A DNA stretch of 64,000 nucleotides from Faecalispora sporosphaeroides DSM 1294. GTDB taxonomy: Bacteria; Bacillota; Clostridia; Oscillospirales; Acutalibacteraceae. The stretch lies in contig KB911067.1 in assembly GCA_000383295.1 (NCBI GenBank), positions 248,001-312,000 on the forward strand, read 5' to 3'. Below, one piece after another: positions 9,331-16,634 of the stretch (position 1 is the first letter of the stretch; every line of letters starts with the position of its first letter). The notes beneath the pieces were generated by a model that ran no database searches, had not been told where the DNA came from, and saw nothing but the letters and a program-made list of their open reading frames with translations. Position numbers and translations under genes: made by a program.

Positions 9331-10937
9331 TATTTCTCCCCCTTCCCGTTTCGGTAGTCGCGCGGGGACAGTCCGTTCACCTTTTTGAACAGAAAGCTGA
9401 AATAATGGGGGTCGTTGTACCCGACCGACCGCGCGATCTCGCTGCTGCTTTTGCCGGTGCAGCGCAGCAGGTCGCGCGCGTTTTTCATGCGGGTTTCCGT
9501 CAGGTACTCGACAAAGGTTTTTCCGGTTTGCTGGCTGAAAACGGTGCTGAAATGCGTGGCGCTCACATTGGCCACCCGGGCCACCGTGTTCAGGCCGATC
9601 TCCGGGTCGGAGTAATTTTCGTCTATGTATTCCAGCACCTTCCGCATCATTTCACGGTGCCGGTCGGTGACGACGCTGTCGCGGTAGCGGATGGTCTCGC
9701 GGAACAGCTCCGACACATAGCTCTGCATATCGGCGAGCGAGCAAATTGCCGTCTCCAGCTTCTGCTGAAGCTGCGGAAAGCGGTCGGGGGCGAGGCCTTC
9801 CCGGCCCAGGCCGTCCCAGAAGGCGCTGACGGTGAAGTGAATGTTCAGCAGCACGTAATGGCGGAACAGCGCGGAATTCAGCCCGGCGGAGCCGAAGCTG
9901 TTGAAATAATCCTCCGTAAAGGCGTCCGCATCCTCCAGAAGGCCGTTCATCAGGAATTTGCGGATGATCTGCTGATCCATTTTGCTGGCGTCCAAATCGT
10001 TGGGGTTAAAGTCCAGCACAGACTTCGTCTGAGCATGCGCCTCTGCAGCCGGGTCGGACGAAAGCGTGCGAAACAGCTTCTTACGGGCCAGGCGGTAGCA
10101 TTCGGCAAGGCTGCTCAGCCGGGGCACGGGCTGGCCCGTCACCACAGTCCAGCGGGGAGCCTGCTCTGCCGAGCGGCAGATTTGCCCGAGCGCCTTCGCA
10201 CAGCGCAGCGCGGTTTCTTCGATTCTGTCGTCATCCGCCTTAATCAGGAAGGCGGTCATCTCAATTCCCGCGCCGAACGGGATGATATCCGGCTCCTCCG
10301 AAAAGACCCGCTCGATCTGATCCTGAATACTGGCCGAGGAGGCTGTATAGTTGCTGTGCAGCAGATCCTCCTCCAGCATCAGCAGCACCAGATTGTACGT
10401 CATAGCCGAAAGGCTGATCCCGATTTTTTCCGCCCGCTCCAGAATCTGCGGAATCGGCGTTTTGCCCGAGACGAGCAGATCAAACAGAGAGCGCCGCGAG
10501 GAGGAGAGGTATTCCTGCACCTCCTTGCTGAACTGCGCATGGTACTGCTCGGACTGTACGATCTTATCCTTTTTCTTTTTCAGCTGCAGCAGTACCTCTA
10601 CCAACTGATCTTTGGAGAGCGGCTTGAGCAGGTATTGGCTGACGCCGATTTCAATCGCCCTTTTGGCATAATTGAAATCATCGTATCCGCTCAGAATGAT
10701 GATCAGTGTGTCGGGCATATTTTTTTTAATCAAATAGCTCAGAGCAAGTCCGTCCATAAAAGGCATGCGGATATCTGTGATGACAATATCGGGCTTATCC
10801 TTTTGAATCAGCGGCCAGGCCAGCTCGCCGTCGGCGGCTTCCCCCACAAATCGAAAGCCGTATTCCTCCCACTCCACCAGATGCTTGATTCCTTCGCGAA
10901 TCAGCTGTTCATCCTCTACCAGAAACACACGATACAT
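9330..10937 (-). CDS. YesN-type response regulator with AraC DNA-binding domain
   Basis: A 535-residue transcription regulator. It has an N-terminal receiver domain (VEDEQLIREG, phospho-acceptor in VITDIRMPFMDG near residue 55, KPLSKDQL), a long middle region, and a C-terminal AraC-type double helix-turn-helix (VARVANVSATHFSTVFSQQTG, then SSEIARSVGYNDPHYFSFLFKK). The start is the ATG at 10937 behind a GGGGGT site. It heads the operon and is the probable activator of the pentose transporter and araA genes. Confidence 0.93.
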   Translation of the reverse strand: MYRVFLVEDEQLIREGIKHLVEWEEYGFRFVGEAADGELAWPLIQKDKPDIVITDIRMPFMDGLALSYLIKKNMPDTLIIILSGYDDFNYAKRAIEIGVSQYLLKPLSKDQLVEVLLQLKKKKDKIVQSEQYHAQFSKEVQEYLSSSRRSLFDLLVSGKTPIPQILERAEKIGISLSAMTYNLVLLMLEEDLLHSNYTASSASIQDQIERVFSEEPDIIPFGAGIEMTAFLIKADDDRIEETALRCAKALGQICRSAEQAPRWTVVTGQPVPRLSSLAECYRLARKKLFRTLSSDPAAEAHAQTKSVLDFNPNDLDASKMDQQIIRKFLMNGLLEDADAFTEDYFNSFGSAGLNSALFRHYVLLNIHFTVSAFWDGLGREGLAPDRFPQLQQKLETAICSLADMQSYVSELFRETIRYRDSVVTDRHREMMRKVLEYIDENYSDPEIGLNTVARVANVSATHFSTVFSQQTGKTFVEYLTETRMKNARDLLRCTGKSSSEIARSVGYNDPHYFSFLFKKVNGLSPRDYRNGKGEK

Positions 10938-11404
10938 GCAGTGATACCCCCATCAACATTTTCAGTACCGGCAGGCGATTTCTGCGCTTTTGCGCAAATC
11001 GAACCGGTACGCGGGCAGGTTTCTTCCGCGAGCTTCGCAAAAGAAACCGTAATTTCCGTTTTTTGGAAATTGTTTTGTTTATAATATACAATAATATTTT
11101 ATAAAAGTAAATCATAGTACCGCGAAAACACGAGTGGAGTGTTAAATTTGTGATACGACGCGCGGCGCAGGAGAGAACCCTGCTCAGAAAATCGCCTGAG
11201 GCATACGAGCGGGGGCAACGACCTTTCGACGCGCGTCCCCGCGCGGAAAACGGCGCGACAAAACGAATTGAAAGCAGCTCTTTGCCTGCTGCGGCGGGCC
11301 GGAGGAGTCCCATTCCCCGGTATGTTTGGCGGCTTCGGCCGACCGTGTGAGGATAAAATTTGCCGTGGAATCCTTCGGCTCCGCGGCAGCCCTCGACAAA
11401 AGAA
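10938..11404. other. Gene-free stretch with many short hairpins
   Basis: No convincing coding frame. The stretch contains GGTTTCTT/AAGAAACC (about 11012-11043), an AT-rich block with TATAAT (about 11083), and then a run of short stems: GCAGG/CCTGC, CTCAG/CTGAG, GCGGGG/CCCCGC, AGCAG/CTGCT, CGGC-TTCG-GCCG and TGCCGTGGA/TCCGCGGCA. A strong terminator follows at 11405. A 66-codon frame at 11150-11350 is arginine-rich and unconvincing. Confidence 0.4.
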
Positions 11405-11458
11405 TACAAAAATACGCCTTGAGCGGGCTTTTAACCACCGCTCAAGGCGCATTTTTTG
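11405..11458. terminator. Bidirectional rho-independent terminator
   Basis: A 12-bp stem CGCCTTGAGCGG/CCGCTCAAGGCG with an 11-base loop. It is followed by CATTTTTTG on the plus strand and TATTTTTG on the minus strand. It lies about 60 bases past the stop of the small gene at 11521-11703, which it probably terminates. Confidence 0.85.
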
Positions 11459-11520
11459 ATTCAGGCTGATTTCTTGTACCGTACTCTTACCGGCACAACT
11501 CCCCCTGCGAAATCCATCTC

Positions 11521-11703
11521 TCAGCTGGAATTCCGCTTTTTCTCTCTGGTCAAATCCAGCACGCTGTCCATCAGGCTCAACAGCTCAAGTTCGCTGCGAA
11601 AGGCGCTTTCCTTATCGCCCTCCAGCCAGTGCAGATTTCCCTGCCAGGTAGCAGCATTGCGGTACAGCACATTTACGACGAAGGTTGCCTTTTCCTCTTT
11701 CAT
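11521..11703 (-). CDS. Small protein with a WQG-type unnamed domain
   Basis: A 60-residue protein of unknown function that starts at the ATG at 11703 behind GGGAGAG. It is essentially one small alpha/beta-looking domain: TFVVNV, a central ATWQGNL, and the C-terminal FRSELELLSLMDSVLD. The same pattern recurs in the C-terminal half of the protein at 53447-53995 (TFIVQV, STWQGTL, FQSTLELLLLM), so these are related. There is no signal peptide or membrane segment. It is a single-gene unit with its own terminator. I do not know the function. Confidence 0.75.
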   Translation of the reverse strand: MKEEKATFVVNVLYRNAATWQGNLHWLEGDKESAFRSELELLSLMDSVLDLTREKKRNSS

Positions 11704-11790
11704 CCCGGTTCTCTCCCATTTACGCTCCCGATTTTCCCATACCCTTACTACTGCAATCATATAAAATTATATTTCTCTTGTCAAACTCCG

Positions 11791-12270
11791 TTATTTGCAT
11801 AATGGTGCGGTGGAGGCCCCGACCAACGAGATCAGGTCGGCGGGGGCAAGCTCCACCTGCGTGCCGATTTTACCGCCGCTGACAATGACGGTGGGCAGCT
11901 GCAAGCACGATTCATCGATCACGGTTCGGAACTGCTTCTTCATGCCGATCGGTGAGCACCCGCCGCGGATATACCCCGTAACCTGGTTGATCTCGCTGAC
12001 ATGAATCATCTCCACCGATTTTTCAGAGACCGACTGTGCCGCCGCTTTCAGGTTCAGCTCCCGCTCCACCGGAATGACAAACACATAAAAATTCTTGCTG
12101 GCGCCGCGCGTCACAAGCGTTTTGAACACCTGCTCCACCGGCTGATTCAGCTTATGCGCCACAGAGACGCCGTCGATGAGACCGTCCTCGTGAGAATAAA
12201 AATAAAACTGATACGGAATCTTTTCCTTATCCAGAATCCGCATCACATTCGTTTTATGTTCCTTTGCCAA
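11791..12270 (-). CDS. ybaK: YbaK/EbsC-family Cys-tRNA(Pro) deacylase
   Basis: A 159-residue YbaK-domain protein that hydrolyses cysteine mis-attached to tRNA(Pro). The family features are KTLVTRG near residue 45, the strand FYVFVIPVERELNLK, and GYIRGGCSPIGMKKQF near residue 100. I place the start at TTG 12270 because AAAGGAAG precedes it and the homologous region begins there; the upstream extension to 12423 overlaps the hairpin after cysS. Its position just behind cysS is sensible, as both concern cysteinyl-tRNA quality. Confidence 0.9.
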   Translation of the reverse strand: MAKEHKTNVMRILDKEKIPYQFYFYSHEDGLIDGVSVAHKLNQPVEQVFKTLVTRGASKNFYVFVIPVERELNLKAAAQSVSEKSVEMIHVSEINQVTGYIRGGCSPIGMKKQFRTVIDESCLQLPTVIVSGGKIGTQVELAPADLISLVGASTAPLCK

Positions 12271-12324
12271 TTGAATGACTTCCTTTCCAAAATACGGTGC
12301 CGCGCCATAGCACCCCACGCGAAT

Positions 12325-12354
12325 GCGGGCAGCCGCGCCGAAGCGGCTGCCCGC
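12325..12354. terminator. GC-rich hairpin between cysS and ybaK
   Basis: A perfect 11-bp stem GCGGGCAGCCG/CGGCTGCCCGC around an 8-base loop, lying just past the cysS stop. It has no T-run on the minus strand, so it may be a weak terminator or an mRNA 3' stabiliser rather than a full stop. Confidence 0.45.
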
Positions 12355-12370
12355 ACTGCGAAAGGCAGGA

Positions 12371-13774
12371 TTACTCCACAATTTTCCACTTAATGCCCTG
12401 GGGGGTATCCTCCAGAACCACATGGCGGGCTTTCAGCTCGTCGCGAATGCGGTCGGCGGTGGCCCAGTCCTTGTTTTTGCGCGCCTCGGTGCGCTGCTGA
12501 ATCAGTGCCTCAATCTCCTCATCCAGCGACTGATCCTTTCTCTGGTACAGCAGGCCCAGCACATCCGCCAGCTCGTTGTACAGCGCCAAGGCCGCGCTGT
12601 ACAATTCCTTGCTCTTTTCGCCGGGGATCAGGTTGGTGTTGATCTCGCGGGCCAGGTCAAACAGCACCGAAATCGCGTCGGCCGTGTTCAGGTCGTCGTC
12701 CATCGCGGTGATGAAGCGCCGGCGGAACGAATCGAGCGCATCGATCTGCTCCTGCTCACCGTCCTTCAGGCCCTCGGGCGCGTTGTCGCGGGCAAACGTC
12801 AGATTGTCGCGGCAGTTATAGAGACGATCCAGAGCGGATTTGCACTGCTCAATGATCTCCACGCTGTAATTGATGGGGCTGCGGTACTGCGACGAAACCA
12901 TCAAAAAGCGGATCGGCTCATAGCCGTATACGTTCGCGACCTCCCGCACGGTGAAGAAATTGTTCATCGATTTGCTCATCTTATGGTTGTCTACATTGAT
13001 GTAGCCGTTGTGCATCCAGTAATGGGCAAAGGGAACGCCGTTGCAGCACTCGCTCTGGGCGATCTCGTTTTCGTGGTGAGGGAAGATCAAATCCTGCCCG
13101 CCGCAGTGAATATCGATCGTGTCGCCCAAAAAGCGGCGCGCCATGGCGGAGCACTCAATGTGCCAGCCGGGGCGGCCCTTGCCCCATGGGGAATCCCAGC
13201 TCGGCTCGCCGGGCTTGGCGGACTTCCACACAGCAAAGTCCATCGCGTCCTCTTTCACCTCGTCCACGCTGATGCGCGCACCGGCCTGCAGGTCATCCAG
13301 CGGCTGGTGCGACAGCTTCCCGTATTCATCGAACTTCTTGGTGCGGAAATACACGTCGCCGTTGGGGGCGGCATAGGCGTAGCCCTTTTCCACCAGAGTG
13401 CCGATGATTTGCAGGATATCCTCCATGGTTTCGGTCGCCCGCGGATGAACCGTTGCGGGGCGCACATTCAGGCCCTTGGCATCGGTTTTGTATTCCTCAA
13501 TATATTTGCGCGAAACGGTCAGGTAATCTGTTTGCTCTTCATTTGCCTTGCGGATGATTTTGTCGTCAATATCCGTAAAATTCTGAACGTAGGTCACCTT
13601 CAGGCCGCGGTACTCCATATAGCGGCGCAGAACATCAAACACGCAGATCGGTCTGGCGTTGCCGATATGGATAAAATTGTACACGGTGGGGCCGCAGGCA
13701 TAAATTTTTGCTTCTCCCGCTTTGATCGGGACGAACTCTTCCTTTTGTCTTGTGAGCGTATTATAAATTTTCAC
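12371..13774 (-). CDS. cysS: Cysteinyl-tRNA synthetase
   Basis: A 467-residue class I aminoacyl-tRNA synthetase that charges tRNA(Cys). The HIGH motif appears as FIHIGNARP near residue 30 and the KMSKS loop as NHKMSKSMNN near residue 265. The zinc-binding cysteine of YACGPTVY and the ECSAMA/GGxDLIFPHHENE region are present. The start is GTG 13774 behind GGGAGG with a 6-base spacer. An ATG further upstream (13800) would add residues not found in the family. It follows cysE by 66 bases and shares the T-box leader. Confidence 0.97.
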   Translation of the reverse strand: MKIYNTLTRQKEEFVPIKAGEAKIYACGPTVYNFIHIGNARPICVFDVLRRYMEYRGLKVTYVQNFTDIDDKIIRKANEEQTDYLTVSRKYIEEYKTDAKGLNVRPATVHPRATETMEDILQIIGTLVEKGYAYAAPNGDVYFRTKKFDEYGKLSHQPLDDLQAGARISVDEVKEDAMDFAVWKSAKPGEPSWDSPWGKGRPGWHIECSAMARRFLGDTIDIHCGGQDLIFPHHENEIAQSECCNGVPFAHYWMHNGYINVDNHKMSKSMNNFFTVREVANVYGYEPIRFLMVSSQYRSPINYSVEIIEQCKSALDRLYNCRDNLTFARDNAPEGLKDGEQEQIDALDSFRRRFITAMDDDLNTADAISVLFDLAREINTNLIPGEKSKELYSAALALYNELADVLGLLYQRKDQSLDEEIEALIQQRTEARKNKDWATADRIRDELKARHVVLEDTPQGIKWKIVE

Positions 13775-13840
13775 AGAAAACCTCCCGCGCAGTTGCGCCG
13801 TCATTCTATTTTTATCTTCGTCTTCGGGCCGCCCTTTCAT

Positions 13841-14518
13841 TCACGAATCCTTTTTATTTGTTCGCTCTTTCTGGCAGGATTCCAGGCGGTCCATCAGCAA
13901 TTCAACCTGCATGCCGAGCGCCGTGCAGACATTCTGCAGATCGGCCATCTCCTGCTCGACGGGGTCGGACACGTTGATCTGATCCAGTTCGTAGGACTTC
14001 TCTCCATTGATGCGCACGATCCTTGCCGGTACGCCTACGGCGGTTGCCCCCGGGGGCACCTCGCTGAGCACGACGGCGCCGGCCGCCACACGGGCATTGT
14101 CCCCCACCTTAAACGGGCCCAGAATCTTTGCGCCGGAGCCCACCATCACATTGTTGCCGAGGGTTGGGTGGCGCTTGCCGTGATCTTTACCGGTTCCGCC
14201 CAGAGTCACCCCCTGGTACAGCGTGCAGTAATCGCCGATCTCGGCCGTTTCGCCGATTACCACGCCCATACCGTGGTCGATAAACAGCCCTTTGCCGATT
14301 TTGGCCGCGGGGTGAATCTCCACCCCGGTTTTATGGCGTGCCCGCTGAGAGACATATCTGGCGATCAGCTTCATGTTATGGCGATAAAACCAGTTAGCCA
14401 GGCGGTAGGAACGCACAGCCCGAAATCCCGAATACAGCAGAAACACCTCTAACCGGGTTCTGGCTGCGGGATCCCGATCCATAATAGAATCCAGCTCTTG
14501 TTTTAAATTTTTGAACAT
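13841..14518 (-). CDS. cysE: Serine O-acetyltransferase
   Basis: A 225-residue enzyme that makes O-acetylserine, the direct precursor of cysteine. The C-terminal left-handed beta-helix of hexapeptide repeats is clear: GVEIHPAAKIGKGLFIDHG with the catalytic HG, GETAEIGDYCTLYQGVTLGG, GNNVMVGSGAKILG. The ATG at 14518 has GGAGG 8 bases upstream. It is the first gene after the cysteine T-box, so precursor supply and cysS are both controlled by the charging of tRNA(Cys). Confidence 0.96.
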   Translation of the reverse strand: MFKNLKQELDSIMDRDPAARTRLEVFLLYSGFRAVRSYRLANWFYRHNMKLIARYVSQRARHKTGVEIHPAAKIGKGLFIDHGMGVVIGETAEIGDYCTLYQGVTLGGTGKDHGKRHPTLGNNVMVGSGAKILGPFKVGDNARVAAGAVVLSEVPPGATAVGVPARIVRINGEKSYELDQINVSDPVEQEMADLQNVCTALGMQVELLMDRLESCQKERTNKKDS

Positions 14519-14572
14519 ACCCGATTCCTCCATTATGGCGATACAATTTGTAATCACTGACAAAACGGCAAT

Positions 14573-14826
14573 AAAAAACACCTCTCGTCCCCCACAGGGG
14601 ACGGAGGCGGCAAATTCCGCGGTTCCACTCCGTTTTATCACTCAGAGGCCGTAACGGTGCCTGACCGTGCAGAGATACTGAGCGCGCGTCAAGGCGTCTG
14701 TTCCCCCTGCCTGCTTTCCGTGTTGCGGAACACGGGCGCATGTTCGCCGAACTCCCCGCAAAAAGCGCTTGCAGCCGGTGGCGCTTTCTCTCTGTTGCGT
14801 TTGTTTCGGGTACTTCTCCCGTTTGC
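14573..14826 (-). promoter_or_regulatory. Cysteine-specific T-box riboswitch leader of cysE-cysS
   Basis: The minus-strand leader carries the antiterminator T-box core GGAGTGGAACCGCGGAA (14616-14632). It is followed at once by a terminator: a CCTC-CGTCCCC/GGGGACG-GAGG stem and T-run (14573-14608). Upstream there is a stem I with the AGAAGTA specifier-loop strand and, opposite it, GAACATGCG, whose TGC (14740-14738) is a cysteine codon. Between them is a stem III hairpin CCGTGTT/AACACGG. A TTGACA box lies near 14862, with a poor -10 downstream. Uncharged tRNA(Cys) would stabilise the antiterminator and switch on cysE and cysS. Confidence 0.88.
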
Positions 14827-15363
14827 AGCATTTGAATACTATTGTATGCAGCTGTGTCAAATTGTTGCCAAGATTCAGTATACAACAAACCCTTCGGCTT
14901 GTAAAGGGCCGGACTTTTGCCATTTTAGCCGTATATTTTTATCTTAAAAGAAATAAAGCTGTATTAAATTAGAGATTTCCTCTTATATTCAATCTCTTCA
15001 TTCTATTTTAGAAAGAAAACAATCTTCATTTCTTGTTTAAACATATATGGTTAATATGTTTTTGTGTGAAAATCCTGAAAAACTTGCCGAGGAGGCTCTT
15101 TTTTTACCACCGTGAGTCTTTTCGTCCATGAAGGGATGAATTTTTTCTTTGCGGCTATACCGCGGGGTTTCTGCCGGCGCAGGGCATGCCCCTCGTGCCA
15201 GCAGAATTTATATGGAGAACCCGTAAAATGCAAAATAATGATTATGATGAAAGGTCGTTTTCGCGTGAGAACAGCCCGCACACACGCGACGAATGGAGCG
15301 TGAAGCGGATGGTTTCCTCAAGCTGCCCCGCGACACATTGTGCAGGTTTAACCTGCCCTGCCA

Positions 15364-15398
15364 AAAAATAAGCGCCGTACCCTTTGGGGAACAGCGCT
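15364..15398 (-). terminator. Rho-independent terminator in gene-free stretch
   Basis: On the minus strand AAGCGC-TGT-CCCC pairs with GGG-ACG-GCGCTT and is followed by ATTTTTTGG. No recognised gene lies upstream of it on that strand, so it may end an RNA that I could not identify. Confidence 0.6.
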
Positions 15399-15721
15399 TT
15401 CGGCCGGGTGACCGGCATCCGCACGCAAACGGCGCGCGCAGAAGCGGCTCTCTTACAGACAAGAGCGGCAGGGCCAAAGCTGCGATGAACTGCCAACATC
15501 GCTTTCGCATGAAATTCGGGGGAATGTTCATGAAGGATCCTTCGGCCCGTACCGGGGCTTGCCTGTAAGGCAACAAAAAAGCGCGTGTTACGGAATCCTC
15601 CGAATGGGGATACTTCCATAAACACAGCGCCTGTATCATAAGTGCAATACACAACTCCCGCCTTAGTGGGATTCCCATTTTTGCCACAATCCCCCTATAC
15701 AAAAGGGGAAAAATGAGTTAT

Positions 15722-15860
15722 ACTGTGTCTGCATGGTGCGGCTTTGCCGTTGCTTATGGAGGCTGTTTCTCCGTGGGCAGGGGGCAGGGTGTTCCTAGCA
15801 CCCCGCTCCTGCTTTGCACTTTAAGTGCCTTACGAGATTATCCTACCATTATTTGGAATT
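15722..15860 (+). ncRNA. Possible structured small RNA
   Basis: A TATACT -10-like box (about 15719-15724) precedes a segment that folds locally. The closing pair is ATGGT (about 15733) with ACCAT (about 15845). Inside are GCGGC-TTT-GCCGT, GGAGG/CTCC, a long stem around GGGTG-TTCCTAG-CACCC, and the perfect hairpin GCACTTTAAGTGC. A T-run (AATTTTTTGC) follows. I could not match it to 6S RNA, SRP RNA, tmRNA or RNase P RNA by eye, and the -35 is poor. Confidence 0.35.
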
Positions 15861-16046
15861 TTTTGCAAGATAAAATACGGATATGAGAAAAATTGTCACA
15901 TGGGAATAAACCGCGCCGGATTTTCAAAAATCCGGCGCTTTTTTTTGCGGGTTTTCCCCGCAAAAGCAGGCTGTGCCCGAACACGCTTTTCCATCGTGAT
16001 CAAAAAAAGCTCCCCTCTGTAAAGAAGAAAGCCTTTTCCAATTGGG

Positions 16047-16634
16047 TTACCCCGCCGTTTTCACAATGTGCCAGTTCTGTTTTAAATAGATCGCTCCGGA
16101 TACCACAGCAAGAACCGTGGCAATCAGAATCAGCAGCTGCCCCACCAGCATGGCACTCTGCTCCGTGATTCCGAGCGGATACGACGAGAACGCTATGGTC
16201 AGCTCTAAGAAATACTGAAGCAGCAGCACAACCAAAATCGCGATGATCTGGCTGACGGTTTTGGCCTTGCCCCAGTTGTTCGCGGCAATCACCTGCCCTT
16301 TGTCCGCCGCCACAAGGCGGATGGACGTAACCATGAATTCGCGCGCGATGATCAGCAGCACCATCCAGACATTGGCCAGGTGCAGCTCCACAAAGCAGAC
16401 CAGCGCGGAGATGACCAGCACCTTATCCGCAAGCGGATCCATGAATTTTCCAAAATCCGTGATCTGGTTATTCTTTCGCGCCAGCATTCCGTCCAGATGG
16501 TCGGTATATGACGCCACAGCAAACAGGATCGCCGCAATCAGGTAATGGTGCGGCAGCGCCGGGGCCAGCAATACCGCCACAAAAAACGGGACCAGTATGA
16601 GGCGGAACATGGTCAGCTTGTTGGGCAGATTCAT
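16047..16634 (-). CDS. pgsA: CDP-diacylglycerol-glycerol-3-phosphate 3-phosphatidyltransferase
   Basis: A 195-residue membrane enzyme that makes phosphatidylglycerol phosphate. The CDP-alcohol phosphotransferase signature D-G-x2-A-R-x8-G-x3-D-x3-D reads as DHLDGMLARKNNQITDFGKFMDPLADK with the two catalytic aspartates near residues 55-80. Four to five membrane segments follow. The start ATG at 16634 overlaps the rimO stop (ATGA) and has GGAGGAG upstream. It is the last gene of the recA-recX-rimO-pgsA run. Confidence 0.95.
   Translation of the reverse strand: MNLPNKLTMFRLILVPFFVAVLLAPALPHHYLIAAILFAVASYTDHLDGMLARKNNQITDFGKFMDPLADKVLVISALVCFVELHLANVWMVLLIIAREFMVTSIRLVAADKGQVIAANNWGKAKTVSQIIAILVVLLLQYFLELTIAFSSYPLGITEQSAMLVGQLLILIATVLAVVSGAIYLKQNWHIVKTAG

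Larger units (their letters stand above)
14870..16046. other. 1.1 kb gene-free stretch rich in hairpins
   Basis: No convincing gene on either strand. Frames of up to 164 codons exist on the minus strand but are Cys/Arg-rich, overlap in different frames and run through hairpins. It holds a copy of a dispersed repeat (about 15140-15220), a hairpin cluster ending in a minus-strand terminator (about 15365-15600) and a folded 120-base segment behind a TATACT box (15722-15855). A small hairpin (AATCCGGCG-like) lies near 15920-15945. Confidence 0.5.

Noticed and set aside
11150-11240. A glycine riboswitch was considered because of GGAGAGA
   Set aside because: The later conserved ACCGAAGG and CTCTCAGG-type blocks are not present.
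12323-14452. A 709-codon plus-strand frame antisense to cysS and cysE
   Set aside because: Both antisense genes are certain, and this frame has no family motifs or ribosome binding site. It also runs through the T-box region only partly.
15208-15702. A 164-codon minus-strand frame in the gene-free stretch, and an overlapping 136-codon frame in another phase
   Set aside because: Two frames compete, both rich in Cys/Arg/His, and both run through a transcription terminator and several hairpins. Structured RNA explains the sequence better.
15722-15800. An FMN riboswitch was considered because of GGGGGCAGGGTG
   Set aside because: The required following AAATTCCC and the remaining conserved blocks are absent, and no riboflavin gene is near.
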